Notes: generated from the sequence alone by a model not told the origin. Positions 27,141-37,069 are shown, counted from the first letter of the stretch. The stretch: DNA of 64,000 nt from Bordetella pertussis 18323 (GCF_000306945.1 NC_018518.1:2418001-2482000); one strand, 5' to 3'. A program made the numbers and translations.

Positions 27141-28757
27141 ATGACCCGCTTTCTGCAAGCCTGGGTGCCGCTTCTCGTTGCCGGCATCGCCCCGATCTGG
27201 ATCCAAGCCCGCCTGCATGGCGACTCGTTCTCGCCGCGCGTCTATCTGCTGGGCGTCACCCTGATGCTGGCCTGCGCCCTGTTGTGGCGGCGCGCCTGGA
27301 CGCGGCCGGCGGCCGTGCTGTTGTGCACGGTCCTGGCGGCGAACCTGGGGCTGGCGCAGTTCTGCTACCAAGCCTATGGCCAGCGCTTCAACTTCGGTTT
27401 TGCCTACAGCATCCTGACGACGAACTACGACGAGACCGTCCAGCTGCTCACCCAGCACTGGCGCTCGGCCGCGCTGACCCTGGCGGTGCTGGCGCTGCTG
27501 CTGTGGGTGGTGCGGCGCGCCGCGCACGAATTGCCCACGCGCTGGCTGGCCTTGGGCGCGGCCGCCACCGCGCTGGTCTTTTTCGGCTCGTGGCTGCGCT
27601 ATGAGCTGGCGATGCGCGGCGCGGCGGACGAGTACTACCCATCGATCGAACGCACGGTTTCGCGTTCGCCGATGTTCAACATGCGCTATTTCATCCAGGC
27701 CAGCTACGACCAGTCGCTGCTCGACACGGCGGGCAGGCACCGCGTCACCCACGCGCTGACCCGGCGCGACACCGGCATCGACACCTATGTCGTCGTGGTG
27801 GGCGAATCGGCGCGGCGCGCCAACTGGGGGCTGTACGGCTACGCGCGCGACACCACGCCGCGGGCGGCGGCCGAACGCGACCGCATGACGCTGTACACCC
27901 AGGCCGCCGCGCCCGCGCCGCTGACCATCATGGCGGTGCCGCTGACCCTGAGCGCGGCCACGGTGGACAGCTACGACCCGCGGCTATTCGGCGACAACGT
28001 GGTGGCGCTGGCCGGCGACGCAGGGTTCCGCACTTACTGGCTGAGCAACCAGGCCAGGCTGGGCCGCTACGACACGTCCGTCACGGCCATGGCCAACATG
28101 GCCCATTTCAAGACCTGGGCCGACGCGCCGTACGACGAGGCCCTGTTGCCGCTGCTGGACGCGGCGCTGGCCGAGCCGGGCAGGAAAGTGGTCTTCCTGC
28201 ATATCAATGGCAATCACGACAACTACTGCACGCGCTACCCGGAAACGGCCACGGTGTACCAGGGCGGCGCGCCCTACGAGGACTGCTACGACAATTCGAT
28301 CCGCTATGTGGACGCGCTGCTGGGCGCGGTGATGGACCGGCTGCGCGAGCGGCGCGCCTCCTTGCTGTTCTACCCCGACCACGGCCTGGAGCGCCACGAG
28401 AGCGTGCTGGGCACGTTCTATCACGGCGGCGTGCGGCCCTCGCGCGTGGCATTCGATATTCCTATGTTCATCTGGAACAGTCCCGCCGCGCCGGCCCCGG
28501 CACGGCGCGAATACGACGCGCCCTATTCCACCGAGGACAACTATGGGTTGATCCTGGACTGGCTGGGCGTGGCGACCGGCGTGGACGATTGCAAGCACCG
28601 TCCCGCCGCCCCGGCTTGCGCGGGCCGGCCGGTACGGGTGATCGACGCCAAGCGCGACGTTTATGCATACGCCGACCTGGCGCCGCACCCGGACGGCCGC
28701 CGCCCGGCCACGCCCCCGCGGGTGGGACCGCGCGATCAGGCGCTCAACGTGCGCTGA
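27141..28757 (+). CDS. Phosphoethanolamine transferase-like membrane sulfatase-fold enzyme (EptA/CptA family)
   Basis: 538 residues from MTRFLQAW (an upstream Met adds a poor, non-membrane extension). About four or five N-terminal membrane helices (to about residue 160) precede a periplasmic alkaline-phosphatase-fold domain. The catalytic motif reads VVVGESARRANWGLYGYARDTTP. The nucleophile position is Ser, where EptA/MCR enzymes have Thr; CptA/OpgE-type relatives also have GES. Metal-binding motifs HINGNHDNY and YPDHGLERHE are present. A role in decorating LPS or another envelope glycan with phosphoethanolamine is likely, supported by the adjacent LPS genes. Its 3' end overlaps the convergent glycosyltransferase gene by 22 bases. 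Confidence 0.85.
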   Translation: MTRFLQAWVPLLVAGIAPIWIQARLHGDSFSPRVYLLGVTLMLACALLWRRAWTRPAAVLLCTVLAANLGLAQFCYQAYGQRFNFGFAYSILTTNYDETVQLLTQHWRSAALTLAVLALLLWVVRRAAHELPTRWLALGAAATALVFFGSWLRYELAMRGAADEYYPSIERTVSRSPMFNMRYFIQASYDQSLLDTAGRHRVTHALTRRDTGIDTYVVVVGESARRANWGLYGYARDTTPRAAAERDRMTLYTQAAAPAPLTIMAVPLTLSAATVDSYDPRLFGDNVVALAGDAGFRTYWLSNQARLGRYDTSVTAMANMAHFKTWADAPYDEALLPLLDAALAEPGRKVVFLHINGNHDNYCTRYPETATVYQGGAPYEDCYDNSIRYVDALLGAVMDRLRERRASLLFYPDHGLERHESVLGTFYHGGVRPSRVAFDIPMFIWNSPAAPAPARREYDAPYSTEDNYGLILDWLGVATGVDDCKHRPAAPACAGRPVRVIDAKRDVYAYADLAPHPDGRRPATPPRVGPRDQALNVR

Positions 28758-29848
28758 TAGACGGCCAGCGTGGCCTGCGCGAAATCGCGCAGGCCGAACT
28801 CGCGCTCGGCCGTGGCGCGCGCCTGGCGGCCCATCTCGGCCAGCCGCTCCGGCTGCTCCAGCATCTCGCGCAACACCGCCGCGATGGCCGGCACGTCGCG
28901 CACCGGCACGACCCAGCCATCCCGGCCCGCGGTAATGTTCTCGGGCAGCCCGCCGGCGTTGCTGGCCAGCACCGGCCTGCCCAGCGCCATCATTTCGCGG
29001 CAGGCGAACGACAGGGCCTCGCGGTACGACAGCACATAGCCCGCATCGCAGGCGCCCAGCGCCTCGCGCACGTCGTCGAGCAGCCCGGGAAACACCATCT
29101 GGTCCTGCATGCCGTGTTCGCGCACGCGATCCAGCTTGGCCTGGTTGGGCGGATCGCCCGCCACCAGGATGCGGACGCGCTCGCGTAGCGGCGCGGGCAG
29201 GCTGCCCGCGGCAGCCACCAGGTCGAGCCAGCCCTTGTCGTAATCGGTGCCCCCCGCGCTGCCCAGCAGCAGCCGGCCCCGCCAGTCCGGGCCGAAATAG
29301 CGCTCGCGCCATTGCGCGGCGGTCGCGGCGTCGGGCGGCGCGTAGTAATCGGTGTCGATGCCGTGGCGCACGGTGGTGATGGGATGGCGGCTGTACGGCG
29401 AATCGGCCAGCAGGCCGTGCACATAGGCGCTGACCGCGATGCTGTGATCGGTGGCCAGCGTGGCGCGCAGGCGATTGCCCAGGCTGCCCAGCGGATGATC
29501 GTTGTGCTTGGTGAAGACGATGCGCGGACGGCGGCGCAGCCCCAGCGTGGCCAGCATGACCTGCTTGTGGTCGGCCGAGCCGTTGCAATGGATGATGTCG
29601 TAGCCGCCCTCGGCGATCAGCCGGCGCAGCGCCGCCCGGTCATGGAACCAGGACGACAGCCGCGTGGTGTACTGCATGTCCACCACCTCGACGCCGGGAA
29701 TCTCGCGCGCATAGCGGTACAGCCGGCTGGTGCCGGGCACCGCCACGGTCAGGGCGTGCCCGGGCGCCAGCGCGCGCGCCAGGTTGATGACATAGGTGAC
29801 ATGGCCGCCGCCGTTGCGGCCATGGAAATTGGTGTACAGGATCTTCAC
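28736..29848 (-). CDS. GT4-family glycosyltransferase, probable LPS core enzyme
   Basis: 370 residues from a GTG start (VKILYTNFHGRNGGGHVTYVINLARAL) that overlaps the upstream gene's stop (GTGA). GT-B fold: an N-terminal acceptor domain with the Gly-rich GRNGGGHVTY loop, and a C-terminal nucleotide-sugar domain with SYREALSFACREMMALGRPVLASNAGGLPENI, the E-x7-E retaining motif. Last gene of a four-gene operon of transferases and a deacetylase. A B. pertussis cluster of this make-up next to dnaE is associated with LPS core synthesis; the exact linkage made here is not determinable. Confidence 0.85.
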   Translation of the reverse strand: MKILYTNFHGRNGGGHVTYVINLARALAPGHALTVAVPGTSRLYRYAREIPGVEVVDMQYTTRLSSWFHDRAALRRLIAEGGYDIIHCNGSADHKQVMLATLGLRRRPRIVFTKHNDHPLGSLGNRLRATLATDHSIAVSAYVHGLLADSPYSRHPITTVRHGIDTDYYAPPDAATAAQWRERYFGPDWRGRLLLGSAGGTDYDKGWLDLVAAAGSLPAPLRERVRILVAGDPPNQAKLDRVREHGMQDQMVFPGLLDDVREALGACDAGYVLSYREALSFACREMMALGRPVLASNAGGLPENITAGRDGWVVPVRDVPAIAAVLREMLEQPERLAEMGRQARATAEREFGLRDFAQATLAVYQRTLSA

Positions 29849-30597
29849 TTGCGCGGCTCGGACAGGAACATCAGCTTGGCATAGCGGAAGAAGCTGCCGG
29901 CGGCGGCCGTCACGGCCAGGACCAGCCCGTGGCGCCCATCCAGGAAGCCGCGGCGGATCAGGTAGATGCGCACGAAGGTCCAGAAGCCATGGCCCAGCGC
30001 CGAGAACACCGTGGCGCGCTTGCCGCGCGCATGCATCATCGCGGCCGCATCCGAGGAATAGCGATTGACCTTGGCGATGAGGGCGTCGAAATTGTTGTAC
30101 GGGTAGTGCAGGAAGTGCCCGCGCAGGCGCGCGGGCTGGCCCTGCGCCGGCACGACGCGCTCGTGCACGGCCGCATCGGTGAACCGCGCGCTGCCGCGCC
30201 GGAACAGGCGCAGCACGTAATCGGGCCACCAGCCGCTGTGACGGATGAAGCGGCCGCAGAAATCCGACAGCCGGGCGATTTCGTAGCAATCGGCCGTGGC
30301 GCCGGCCATGGCGGCCTGGATCTCGCTCGCCAGCTCGGGCGTGACGCGCTCGTCGGCATCGATGGACAGCACCCAGTCGCCCGTGGCCAGGTCCAGGGCA
30401 CGGTTCTTCTGCGGTCCGAATCCCGGCCAGTCCGGCGTGACCTCGACGCGCGCGCCGAAATCGCGCGCCAGCTCGACGGTGTTGTCGGTGCTGCCCGAAT
30501 CGACCACGATGAACTCGTCGGCGAAGGCCACCGACTCCAGGCATGCCAGGATGTTGGCCGCTTCGTTCTTGGTAATGATGATGACCGACAGCGTCAT
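29845..30597 (-). CDS. GT2-family glycosyltransferase (WaaE/KdtX-like)
   Basis: Inverting GT-A transferase of 250 residues. It has LSVIIITKNEAANILACLESVAFADEFIVVDSGSTDNT, PQKNRALDLATGDWVLSIDADERVTPEL (the DxD) and CYEIARLSDFCGRFIRHSGWWPDYVLRLFRRGSARF, a pattern typical of WaaE-like LPS core glucosyltransferases. The C-terminal half includes a short hydrophobic helix. The start overlaps the deacetylase stop (ATGA), and its own stop overlaps the next gene, so the operon is translationally coupled. Confidence 0.87.
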   Translation of the reverse strand: MTLSVIIITKNEAANILACLESVAFADEFIVVDSGSTDNTVELARDFGARVEVTPDWPGFGPQKNRALDLATGDWVLSIDADERVTPELASEIQAAMAGATADCYEIARLSDFCGRFIRHSGWWPDYVLRLFRRGSARFTDAAVHERVVPAQGQPARLRGHFLHYPYNNFDALIAKVNRYSSDAAAMMHARGKRATVFSALGHGFWTFVRIYLIRRGFLDGRHGLVLAVTAAAGSFFRYAKLMFLSEPRK

Positions 30598-31445
30598 GCG
30601 CGCCTCCTCAGCTTTTTCTTCCAGGCCTTCCAGGCGTGATAGCGCGGGCCGATCCAGGGATGGCGCGCCAGCCAGATGCGGCGGTTGAGCCAGCCGCCGG
30701 CGCGGTTGCGCACCGCGAAGCGGTATATGTGTGCGGGATCGCCGCCCGGGACGTTCTGGCCCAGGGCGTCGGTGGTGTAGAGATGGCGAAAGCCGGCGTC
30801 GCGCGCCGCCTGCACATAGTCGGCGTCGAAATAGCCCTGGGGCCAGCACAGGTGGTCGCTGACCTCGCCCAGCCGGGCCTGCAGCGCCCGGCGCGAATCG
30901 GCCAGCTCCTGGACGATATGGGCGCGCTTGGCGGCGACGTCGGGGCCGCACTGCTTGTCCCAGCGCGTATGGGTATGGGTGTGCGAATGCACCTCGAAGG
31001 TGCCCGCCGCCAGCATGGCCTGCACTTCGCTCCAGCGCAGCATGACCTCGTCGGCGCGTCCGGCGGCGATCAGGCGCTTGCTTTCGTCGTGGTCGGGCGC
31101 GGGCGGCAGCGGCCCGTCCTGCCCGGCGCAGGGCCGCGCCGGACCATCGCCCAGCAGGCCGGTGATCAGGAACAGCACGGCCTTCATGCCGTGGCGCTGC
31201 AGGATCGGGTGGGCATACACCCAGTTGTTCAGGTATCCGTCGTCGAAGGTGATCAGCACCGATTTCTCGGGCACCGGGGCGCCGTCCAGGTAGGCGGCGA
31301 ACTCGGCCGTGCCCAGCGAGCGGTAGCCGGCCCGCGCCAGCGCGGCGATCTGCCGTTCGAACACCTCGGGCGTGGCGGCGATCATGCCGCCGGCCGGGGT
31401 GACGTGGTGGTACATCAGCACCGGGACATTGGGCGCGTTACGCAT
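30594..31445 (-). CDS. Polysaccharide deacetylase (NodB-homology)
   Basis: 283 residues with MYHHVTP at the start, the metal-binding motif ITFDDGYLNN (Asp-Asp), HSHTHTHTRW (His pair) and WPQGYFDADYVQAARDAGF. It belongs to carbohydrate esterase family 4 and would remove N-acetyl groups from a sugar of an LPS precursor, given its place between glycosyltransferases. No signal peptide is seen, so it acts in the cytoplasm. It overlaps the upstream transferase gene by 8 bases. Confidence 0.87.
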   Translation of the reverse strand: MRNAPNVPVLMYHHVTPAGGMIAATPEVFERQIAALARAGYRSLGTAEFAAYLDGAPVPEKSVLITFDDGYLNNWVYAHPILQRHGMKAVLFLITGLLGDGPARPCAGQDGPLPPAPDHDESKRLIAAGRADEVMLRWSEVQAMLAAGTFEVHSHTHTHTRWDKQCGPDVAAKRAHIVQELADSRRALQARLGEVSDHLCWPQGYFDADYVQAARDAGFRHLYTTDALGQNVPGGDPAHIYRFAVRNRAGGWLNRRIWLARHPWIGPRYHAWKAWKKKLRRRA

Positions 31446-32541
31446 GGCCGCGCTCCGCCAGCCACTGCCGGTAGATGGCCTCGGTGCGCTCGGCCAGCCG
31501 TTCGGGCGCGAAGACCTTTTCGTCGCGCACCATGCGCCGGCCGGCCTCGCCCATGCGGCGCCGCAACGCGCGGTCGTCGATCAGGCGGCGCAGCGCGGCG
31601 CCCAGCGCCGCCGGGTCGTCCACCGGCACCAGGATGCCGGTCTCGCCATCGCGCATCATCTCGGACACGCCGCCCACGTCGGTGCCGACGACCGGCAGGC
31701 CACAGGCTTCGGCCTCGACATAGACGGTGCCCGAAGCCTCCTGGCGGGTGGCCAGGGCGAACAGGTCGAAACCGGCCAGCAGGTTGGGGACGTCGTTGCG
31801 CGTGCCCATCAGGTGGATGCGCGCCTGCAGGCCCAGTTCGGCCACGTAGGCCTGGGTCTGCTCGAACATCGGCGAGCCGCCGCCGACGAACACCAGGTGC
31901 AGGTTGGCACGCTCGGCCATCAGCGGCCGCATGGCGTCGATGAGTTCGCGGTGCCCCTTGGTGGCGCGCATCACCGCCACGCAGCCGACCACGATATCGT
32001 CGGCCGCCAGGCCCAGCTCGCCGCGCAGGGTCGAGTGTTCGATGGGAGGCGGCAGCACGATGGGCGAATACACCGTGGCGATATGGCCGGCGGGTACGCC
32101 GCGTTCGATGAGGTGCTGGCGCACGTGGTCGCTGACCGTGGTGACGCGGTGCGGCAGCCCGGTATAGGACCAGAGCGAGCCGACCCTGTTGGACAGGTGG
32201 CGGGTACGCACGATCAGCGGCGTGCCCGCCAGCCGGCCGGCGGCCGCGGCGATCACGGTATCGCGCCGGCTGTGCGTGTTCAGCACGTCGTAGCGGCCCT
32301 GGCGCAGCAGGCGGCGCAGGCTCAGCACGCCGCGCAGGTAATTGCGCGGCCCGTCCATTTCCAGCGTGTGCACGGTGAAGCTGGCCTCGGCCAGGCGGCG
32401 CGCCAGCTGGGCCTGCGGCTGGCAGATCGCCTCCATGTGATGGCCGCGCTCGCGCATGGCCGTCATTTCCTTGAAGATGCGCCCTTCCTGGCCGCCGAAA
32501 CTGGTGGCGGCTTCGGAATGCACGATACGCAATGGCCGCAT
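31438..32541 (-). CDS. GT4-family glycosyltransferase, first of the LPS-type operon
   Basis: 367 residues from MRPLRIVHSEAATSFGGQEGRIFKEM. The Gly-rich acceptor loop is SFGGQEGR. The C-terminal donor domain has VGCVAVMRATKGHRELIDAM, GTRNDVPNLLAGFDLFALATRQEASGTVYVEAEACGLPVVGTDVGG and the E-x7-E pattern. Its start shares one base with the dnaE stop, so it may be partly expressed by read-through from dnaE. Confidence 0.86.
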   Translation of the reverse strand: MRPLRIVHSEAATSFGGQEGRIFKEMTAMRERGHHMEAICQPQAQLARRLAEASFTVHTLEMDGPRNYLRGVLSLRRLLRQGRYDVLNTHSRRDTVIAAAAGRLAGTPLIVRTRHLSNRVGSLWSYTGLPHRVTTVSDHVRQHLIERGVPAGHIATVYSPIVLPPPIEHSTLRGELGLAADDIVVGCVAVMRATKGHRELIDAMRPLMAERANLHLVFVGGGSPMFEQTQAYVAELGLQARIHLMGTRNDVPNLLAGFDLFALATRQEASGTVYVEAEACGLPVVGTDVGGVSEMMRDGETGILVPVDDPAALGAALRRLIDDRALRRRMGEAGRRMVRDEKVFAPERLAERTEAIYRQWLAERGHA

Positions 32542-35500
32542 CAGTAGGTGACCTCGACGCCGTCGGGCTTGGCCCAGTCGTTCAGGTTCTCGAGCAGCGT
32601 GTCGGCCATGCGCACGCGCCAGTCTTCGCCCAGCCGCACCGTGCACAGGAAATTGTTCCTGCGGTAGACCACGTCGACCGGCACGCCGGGCACGCCGTTC
32701 TCGGGCTCGGCCCGGAACGGGTTGAGCAGCTGGCGCAGGCGCGCCGCGTCGGCCTGGCCGTTGAGCCGGATGCGCAGCGACTTGGCGCGCGCCTCGCGCG
32801 CCAGCTGCAGGTCGTACAGCTGCTCGGCCACGATGCGCATGCCGCCGGAGTACTCGTCGTTGCTGACCTTGCCCTGCACCACCAGCAACTGGTCTTCGCG
32901 CAGGCGGCCGCGGTGCTTCTCGTACAGCTCGTTGAACACCGAGATCTCGATCTGCGCTGTGCCGTCGTCGAGCACGGCGAACACCATCTTGCCGCGCCGC
33001 GTCATCATGGTGCGCACGCCGGCCAGCACCCCGCACATCCATTGCAGGTCGCGCTGCGGCTCCAGGCGCGCCAGCTGCATGGGCACGATGCGGCGCACCT
33101 CGTCGCGCCAGGCGTCGAACAGGTGGCCGCTGAAGTAATAGCCCAGCGCCGTCTTTTCCTCGGTTAGCGTGGTGTGCAGGTTCCAGGGCGCGACCTTGGT
33201 CAGCTCGCCGGCGACCACGTCGCCGCTGTCGTCGCCGAACAGCGACGACTGGTTGGCGCTGCGCGCGGCCTGCTCGGCCGCCTCCATCGCCGTACCGACC
33301 GAGACCAGCATGGCGGCGCGGTTGGGTTCGATGGTATCGAACGCGCCGGCCTTGATCAGGGCCTCGATGGTGCGCCGGTTGACCGCGTGCTTGCTGACGC
33401 GGCGGCAGAAGTCGAACAGATTGGCGAACGGGCCGCCCTCCTGGCGCGCGCGCAGGATTTCCTCGACCGCGCCCTGCCCGGTGCCTTTGACCGCGCCCAG
33501 GCCGTAGCGCATGGTGCGCGGCGGTTTGCCCTGCTCGGTGTGCTTGTCCGCCACCGGTTCGAAGCGATAGCCCGAGGCGTTGACATCGGGCGGCAGCACC
33601 TCGACGCCGTTGTCCTGGGCGTCGCGCACGAAGATCTGCACCTTGTCGGTATCGTCCATGTCGGACGACAGCGTGGCGGCCAGGAACTCGGTGGGATGGT
33701 AGGCCTTCAGCCATGCGGTCTGGTAGGCGATCAGCGCATAGGCGGCCGAGTGCGACTTGTTGAAGCCGTAGCCCGCGAACTTCTCCATCAGGTCGAACAG
33801 CTTGACCGCCAGGTCGGGATCATGCCCCTTCTCGCGCGCGCCCTGCTCGAACAGTTCGCGGTGCTTGGCCATTTCCTCGGGCTTTTTCTTGCCCATGGCG
33901 CGCCGCAGCAGGTCGGCGCCGCCCAGCGAGTAGCCGCCGATGATCTGCGAGATCAACATCACCTGTTCCTGGTAGACGATGACCCCGTACGTGCTGCGCA
34001 GGGTGCCTTCCAGGTCCGGGTGGAAATAATCGACCGCGGCGCGGCCGTGCTTGCGGTTGACGAAATCGTCCACCATGCCGGATTCGAGCGGCCCCGGCCG
34101 GTACAGGGCCAGCATGGCGATGATGTCTTCGAAAGTGCTGGGGCGCAGCTTCTTGAGCAGCTCTTTCATGCCGCGCGATTCAAGCTGGAACACCGCGGTC
34201 GTGTTGGCGTCGCACAGCACCTTGTACGCGGCCTGGTCGTCCAGCGACAGGGCCATGACGTCGAAGTCGCGCTTGTCGGCATTGAACTGGCGCACGAAGC
34301 GCACCGCCCAGTCCAGGATGGTCAGGTTGCGCAGGCCCAGGAAGTCGAACTTCACCAGGCCGGCCGCCTCGACGTCGTCCTTGTCGAACTGGGAGACCGC
34401 GCTGTTCTCCTGGCCGGGCTGGCAATACAGCGGGCAGAAATCGGTCAGCTTGCCCGGCGCGATGAGCACCCCGCCGGCGTGCATACCGATGCTGCGCGTC
34501 AGGCCTTCGAGCGGGCGCGCCAGGTCGACCAGGGCGCGCACTTCCTCTTCCTGCTCGTAGCGGTCCTTGAAGGCCGGCTCGTCCTTGAGCGTGCGCTCCA
34601 GCGTCCACGGGTCGGCCGGGTTGAACGGGATCAGCTTGGACAGGGCATCGCAGAACAGGTAGGGCATGTCCAGCACGCGGCCGGCGTCGCGCACCACCGC
34701 CTTGGCGCCCAGGGTGCCGAAGGTGGCGATCTGGCTGACCGCCTCGCGCCCGTACTTCATCTTGACGTAGTCGATGACCCGTTCGCGGTTGTCCTGGCAG
34801 AAGTCGATATCGAAGTCAGGCATCGACACCCGCTCCGGATTCAGGAAGCGCTCGAACAGCAAGTCGTAGCGGATCGGATCCAGGTCGGTAATGCCCAGCG
34901 CGTAGGCCACCAGCGAGCCGGCGCCCGAGCCCCGCCCCGGCCCGACCGGAACGCCGTTGTTCTTGCCCCAGTTGATGAAGTCCTGCACGATCAGGAAGTA
35001 GCCGGGAAAGCCCATCTGGATGATGGTCTTGCACTCCCAGCGCAGGCGTTCGTAGTACTGGTCGCGCTTGGCGTTGCGCTCGGCCTCGTCGGGGAACAGG
35101 AACTGCAGGCGCTTTTCCAGGCCTTCCTCGGACAGCTGGACCAGGTAGTCGTCCAGCGTCACGCCGTCCGGCGTGGGGAAGTTCGGCAGGCGCGGCTTGC
35201 CCAGCACCAGGGTCAGGTTGCAGCGCCGCGCGATCTCGACCGTATTGGCCAGCGCCGAGGGCACGTCGGCGAAGCGGCGCGCCATTTCCTCGGAACTGAG
35301 CAGGTATTGGTCCTGCGTGTAGCGCCGCACCCGCCGCGGATTGGCGAGGATCTCGCCTTCGGCGATGCACACGCGCGCCTCGTGCGCCTGGAACTCGTCG
35401 CGGTCCAGGAACTGCACCGGATGGGTGGCCACCACCGGCAGCCCCGCCTCGGCGGCCAGCCGCATGGCGGCCTGGGTATAGGTTTCGTCGCCGTCGAAGC

Positions 35501-36032
35501 CGGCGCGCTGCAATTCGATGTAGTACGAACCCGGAAACAGCTGGCCCCACTGGCGCGCCAGCGACAGCGCCGTGACGGCATTGCCGGCTTCCAGCGCCTG
35601 GCCGACGTCGCCGCCGCGCGCGCCCGACAGCACGATCAGCCCTTCCTGGCCCTGCAGCCATTCGCGGCGCACCTCGGCGCGCCCCTTGTACTGATTCTCC
35701 AGGAACGAGCGCGTCAGCAGCTCGCACAGGTTGAGGTAGCCCTGGTGGTTGCGCACCAGCAGCAGGAGACGGAACGGCTTTTCGCGGTCATCGTCGTTGG
35801 TCAGCCAGACATCGCTGCCGGCCACCGGCTTGACCCCGGCGCCGCGCGCGCCCTTGTAGAACTTGATCAGGCCGAAGATGTTCGACAGGTCTGTCAGCGC
35901 CACGGCCGGCTGGCCCAGCTTGGCCACGCGCTTGATCAGATCGGAGATGCGCACGATGCCATCCGAGACGGAGAACTCGGAATGGACGCGCAAATGTACA
36001 AATGGGGGCGGGTTTGTTACGGCTTCGGACAT
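32541..36032 (-). CDS. dnaE: DNA polymerase III alpha subunit DnaE
   Basis: Replicative polymerase, 1163 residues from MSEAVTNPPPFVHLRVHSEFSVSDGIV. The N-terminal PHP domain begins at HLRVHSEFS; upstream in-frame codons encode no conserved sequence. The catalytic palm carries GPGRGSGAGSLVAYALGITDLDP and SMPDFDIDFCQD with the acidic residues. RSIGMHAGGVLI, YRPGPLESGMVDDFVNRKHG and FNKSHSAAYALIAYQTAWLKAYHP follow. An OB-fold lies near residue 990 (WMCGVLAGVRTMMTRRGKMVFAVLDDGTAQIEI). Intact. Confidence 0.98.
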   Translation of the reverse strand: MSEAVTNPPPFVHLRVHSEFSVSDGIVRISDLIKRVAKLGQPAVALTDLSNIFGLIKFYKGARGAGVKPVAGSDVWLTNDDDREKPFRLLLLVRNHQGYLNLCELLTRSFLENQYKGRAEVRREWLQGQEGLIVLSGARGGDVGQALEAGNAVTALSLARQWGQLFPGSYYIELQRAGFDGDETYTQAAMRLAAEAGLPVVATHPVQFLDRDEFQAHEARVCIAEGEILANPRRVRRYTQDQYLLSSEEMARRFADVPSALANTVEIARRCNLTLVLGKPRLPNFPTPDGVTLDDYLVQLSEEGLEKRLQFLFPDEAERNAKRDQYYERLRWECKTIIQMGFPGYFLIVQDFINWGKNNGVPVGPGRGSGAGSLVAYALGITDLDPIRYDLLFERFLNPERVSMPDFDIDFCQDNRERVIDYVKMKYGREAVSQIATFGTLGAKAVVRDAGRVLDMPYLFCDALSKLIPFNPADPWTLERTLKDEPAFKDRYEQEEEVRALVDLARPLEGLTRSIGMHAGGVLIAPGKLTDFCPLYCQPGQENSAVSQFDKDDVEAAGLVKFDFLGLRNLTILDWAVRFVRQFNADKRDFDVMALSLDDQAAYKVLCDANTTAVFQLESRGMKELLKKLRPSTFEDIIAMLALYRPGPLESGMVDDFVNRKHGRAAVDYFHPDLEGTLRSTYGVIVYQEQVMLISQIIGGYSLGGADLLRRAMGKKKPEEMAKHRELFEQGAREKGHDPDLAVKLFDLMEKFAGYGFNKSHSAAYALIAYQTAWLKAYHPTEFLAATLSSDMDDTDKVQIFVRDAQDNGVEVLPPDVNASGYRFEPVADKHTEQGKPPRTMRYGLGAVKGTGQGAVEEILRARQEGGPFANLFDFCRRVSKHAVNRRTIEALIKAGAFDTIEPNRAAMLVSVGTAMEAAEQAARSANQSSLFGDDSGDVVAGELTKVAPWNLHTTLTEEKTALGYYFSGHLFDAWRDEVRRIVPMQLARLEPQRDLQWMCGVLAGVRTMMTRRGKMVFAVLDDGTAQIEISVFNELYEKHRGRLREDQLLVVQGKVSNDEYSGGMRIVAEQLYDLQLAREARAKSLRIRLNGQADAARLRQLLNPFRAEPENGVPGVPVDVVYRRNNFLCTVRLGEDWRVRMADTLLENLNDWAKPDGVEVTY

Positions 36033-36169
36033 GTCCGGAATTGTACCCAGTCGGGGCAGCCGCCGGCACGATTTCGCCCCCCTTCCGGGCCCGCTGGGCA
36101 GCCGCCTGTGTAACAATACCTGATTACCGATTTATCCCACGGATGCCGCAACGACGTCCTCTGCGCACC

Positions 36170-37069
36170 ATGAAATGGCTGATCCCGGGCCTATGGCTGG
36201 CCTCTATCCTGTTTGCCCACTTCCGCGGCCGCGTGCGGCTGTCGCTGTCGCGCCAGATGCTGGACCACTCCGTGCTGCTGGCGCCGGTCAATGCCTTCAT
36301 GGTGCTGACCTCGCGCGTGCCCACCACCCCGTACCTGACCACCAGCGAAATCCCCGAGCTGAAGGTGCTGGACGACAACTGGGAAACCATTCGCGATGAA
36401 GCCCTGAAAATGGCCGAGCTGCGCCGCATCAAGGCCGCCGAGCGCCATGACGACATCGGCTTCAACTCGTTCTTCAAATATAGCTGGAAACGCTTCTACC
36501 TGAAGTGGTACGACGCCCGCCACCCCTCCGCCGAGGAGCTCTGCCCCAAGACCGTGGCCATCCTCAAGAGCCTGCCCAAGGTCAAGGCGGCCATGTTCGC
36601 CGAGCTGCCGCCGGGCGGCAAGCTGAACCCGCACCGCGACCCTTTCTCGGGATCGCTGCGCTACCACCTGGGCCTGGCCACGCCCAACGACGATCGCTGC
36701 TACATCGCCGTCGACGGCGAAAGCTACAGCTGGCGCGATGGCGAAAGCGTGGTGTTCGACGAAACCTATGTGCACGAAGCGCACAACAAGAGCGAAGGCA
36801 ACCGCATCATCCTGTTCTGCGACGTCGAGCGTCCGCTCAAATGGCGCTGGGCCGAGGCCTTCAACCGCTGGTTCGGCCGCGTGGTCATGTCGGCCGCCAG
36901 CTCGCCCAACGACGCCGGCGACCAGACCGGCGCCATCAACAAGCTGACCCACGCGCACTGGGTCATCGACCAGAAGCGCAAGCAGTTCAAGGCCTGGAAC
37001 CGCACCGTCTACAAAGCCACCAAGTGGGGCCTGATCGCCCTGGTGGCCATCGGCTTCCTGGCACTCTAA
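36170..37069 (+). CDS. lpxO: Lipid A 2-hydroxylase LpxO (Fe(II)/2-oxoglutarate dioxygenase)
   Basis: 299 residues from MKWLIPGLWLASILFAHFRGR, which places the N-terminal membrane anchor first, as in other LpxO proteins. An in-frame ATG at 36143 would add nine residues, and neither start has a clear Shine-Dalgarno. The aspartyl/asparaginyl beta-hydroxylase fold shows the metal ligands HRD (NPHRDPFSGSLRYHLGLATP) and the second His in DETYVHEAHN, followed by NRIILFCDVERPL. A second hydrophobic helix is at the C-terminus (WGLIALVAIGFLAL). It would add a 2-hydroxyl to a lipid A acyl chain. Convergent with hrpA across a REP-like array. Confidence 0.9.
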   Translation: MKWLIPGLWLASILFAHFRGRVRLSLSRQMLDHSVLLAPVNAFMVLTSRVPTTPYLTTSEIPELKVLDDNWETIRDEALKMAELRRIKAAERHDDIGFNSFFKYSWKRFYLKWYDARHPSAEELCPKTVAILKSLPKVKAAMFAELPPGGKLNPHRDPFSGSLRYHLGLATPNDDRCYIAVDGESYSWRDGESVVFDETYVHEAHNKSEGNRIILFCDVERPLKWRWAEAFNRWFGRVVMSAASSPNDAGDQTGAINKLTHAHWVIDQKRKQFKAWNRTVYKATKWGLIALVAIGFLAL

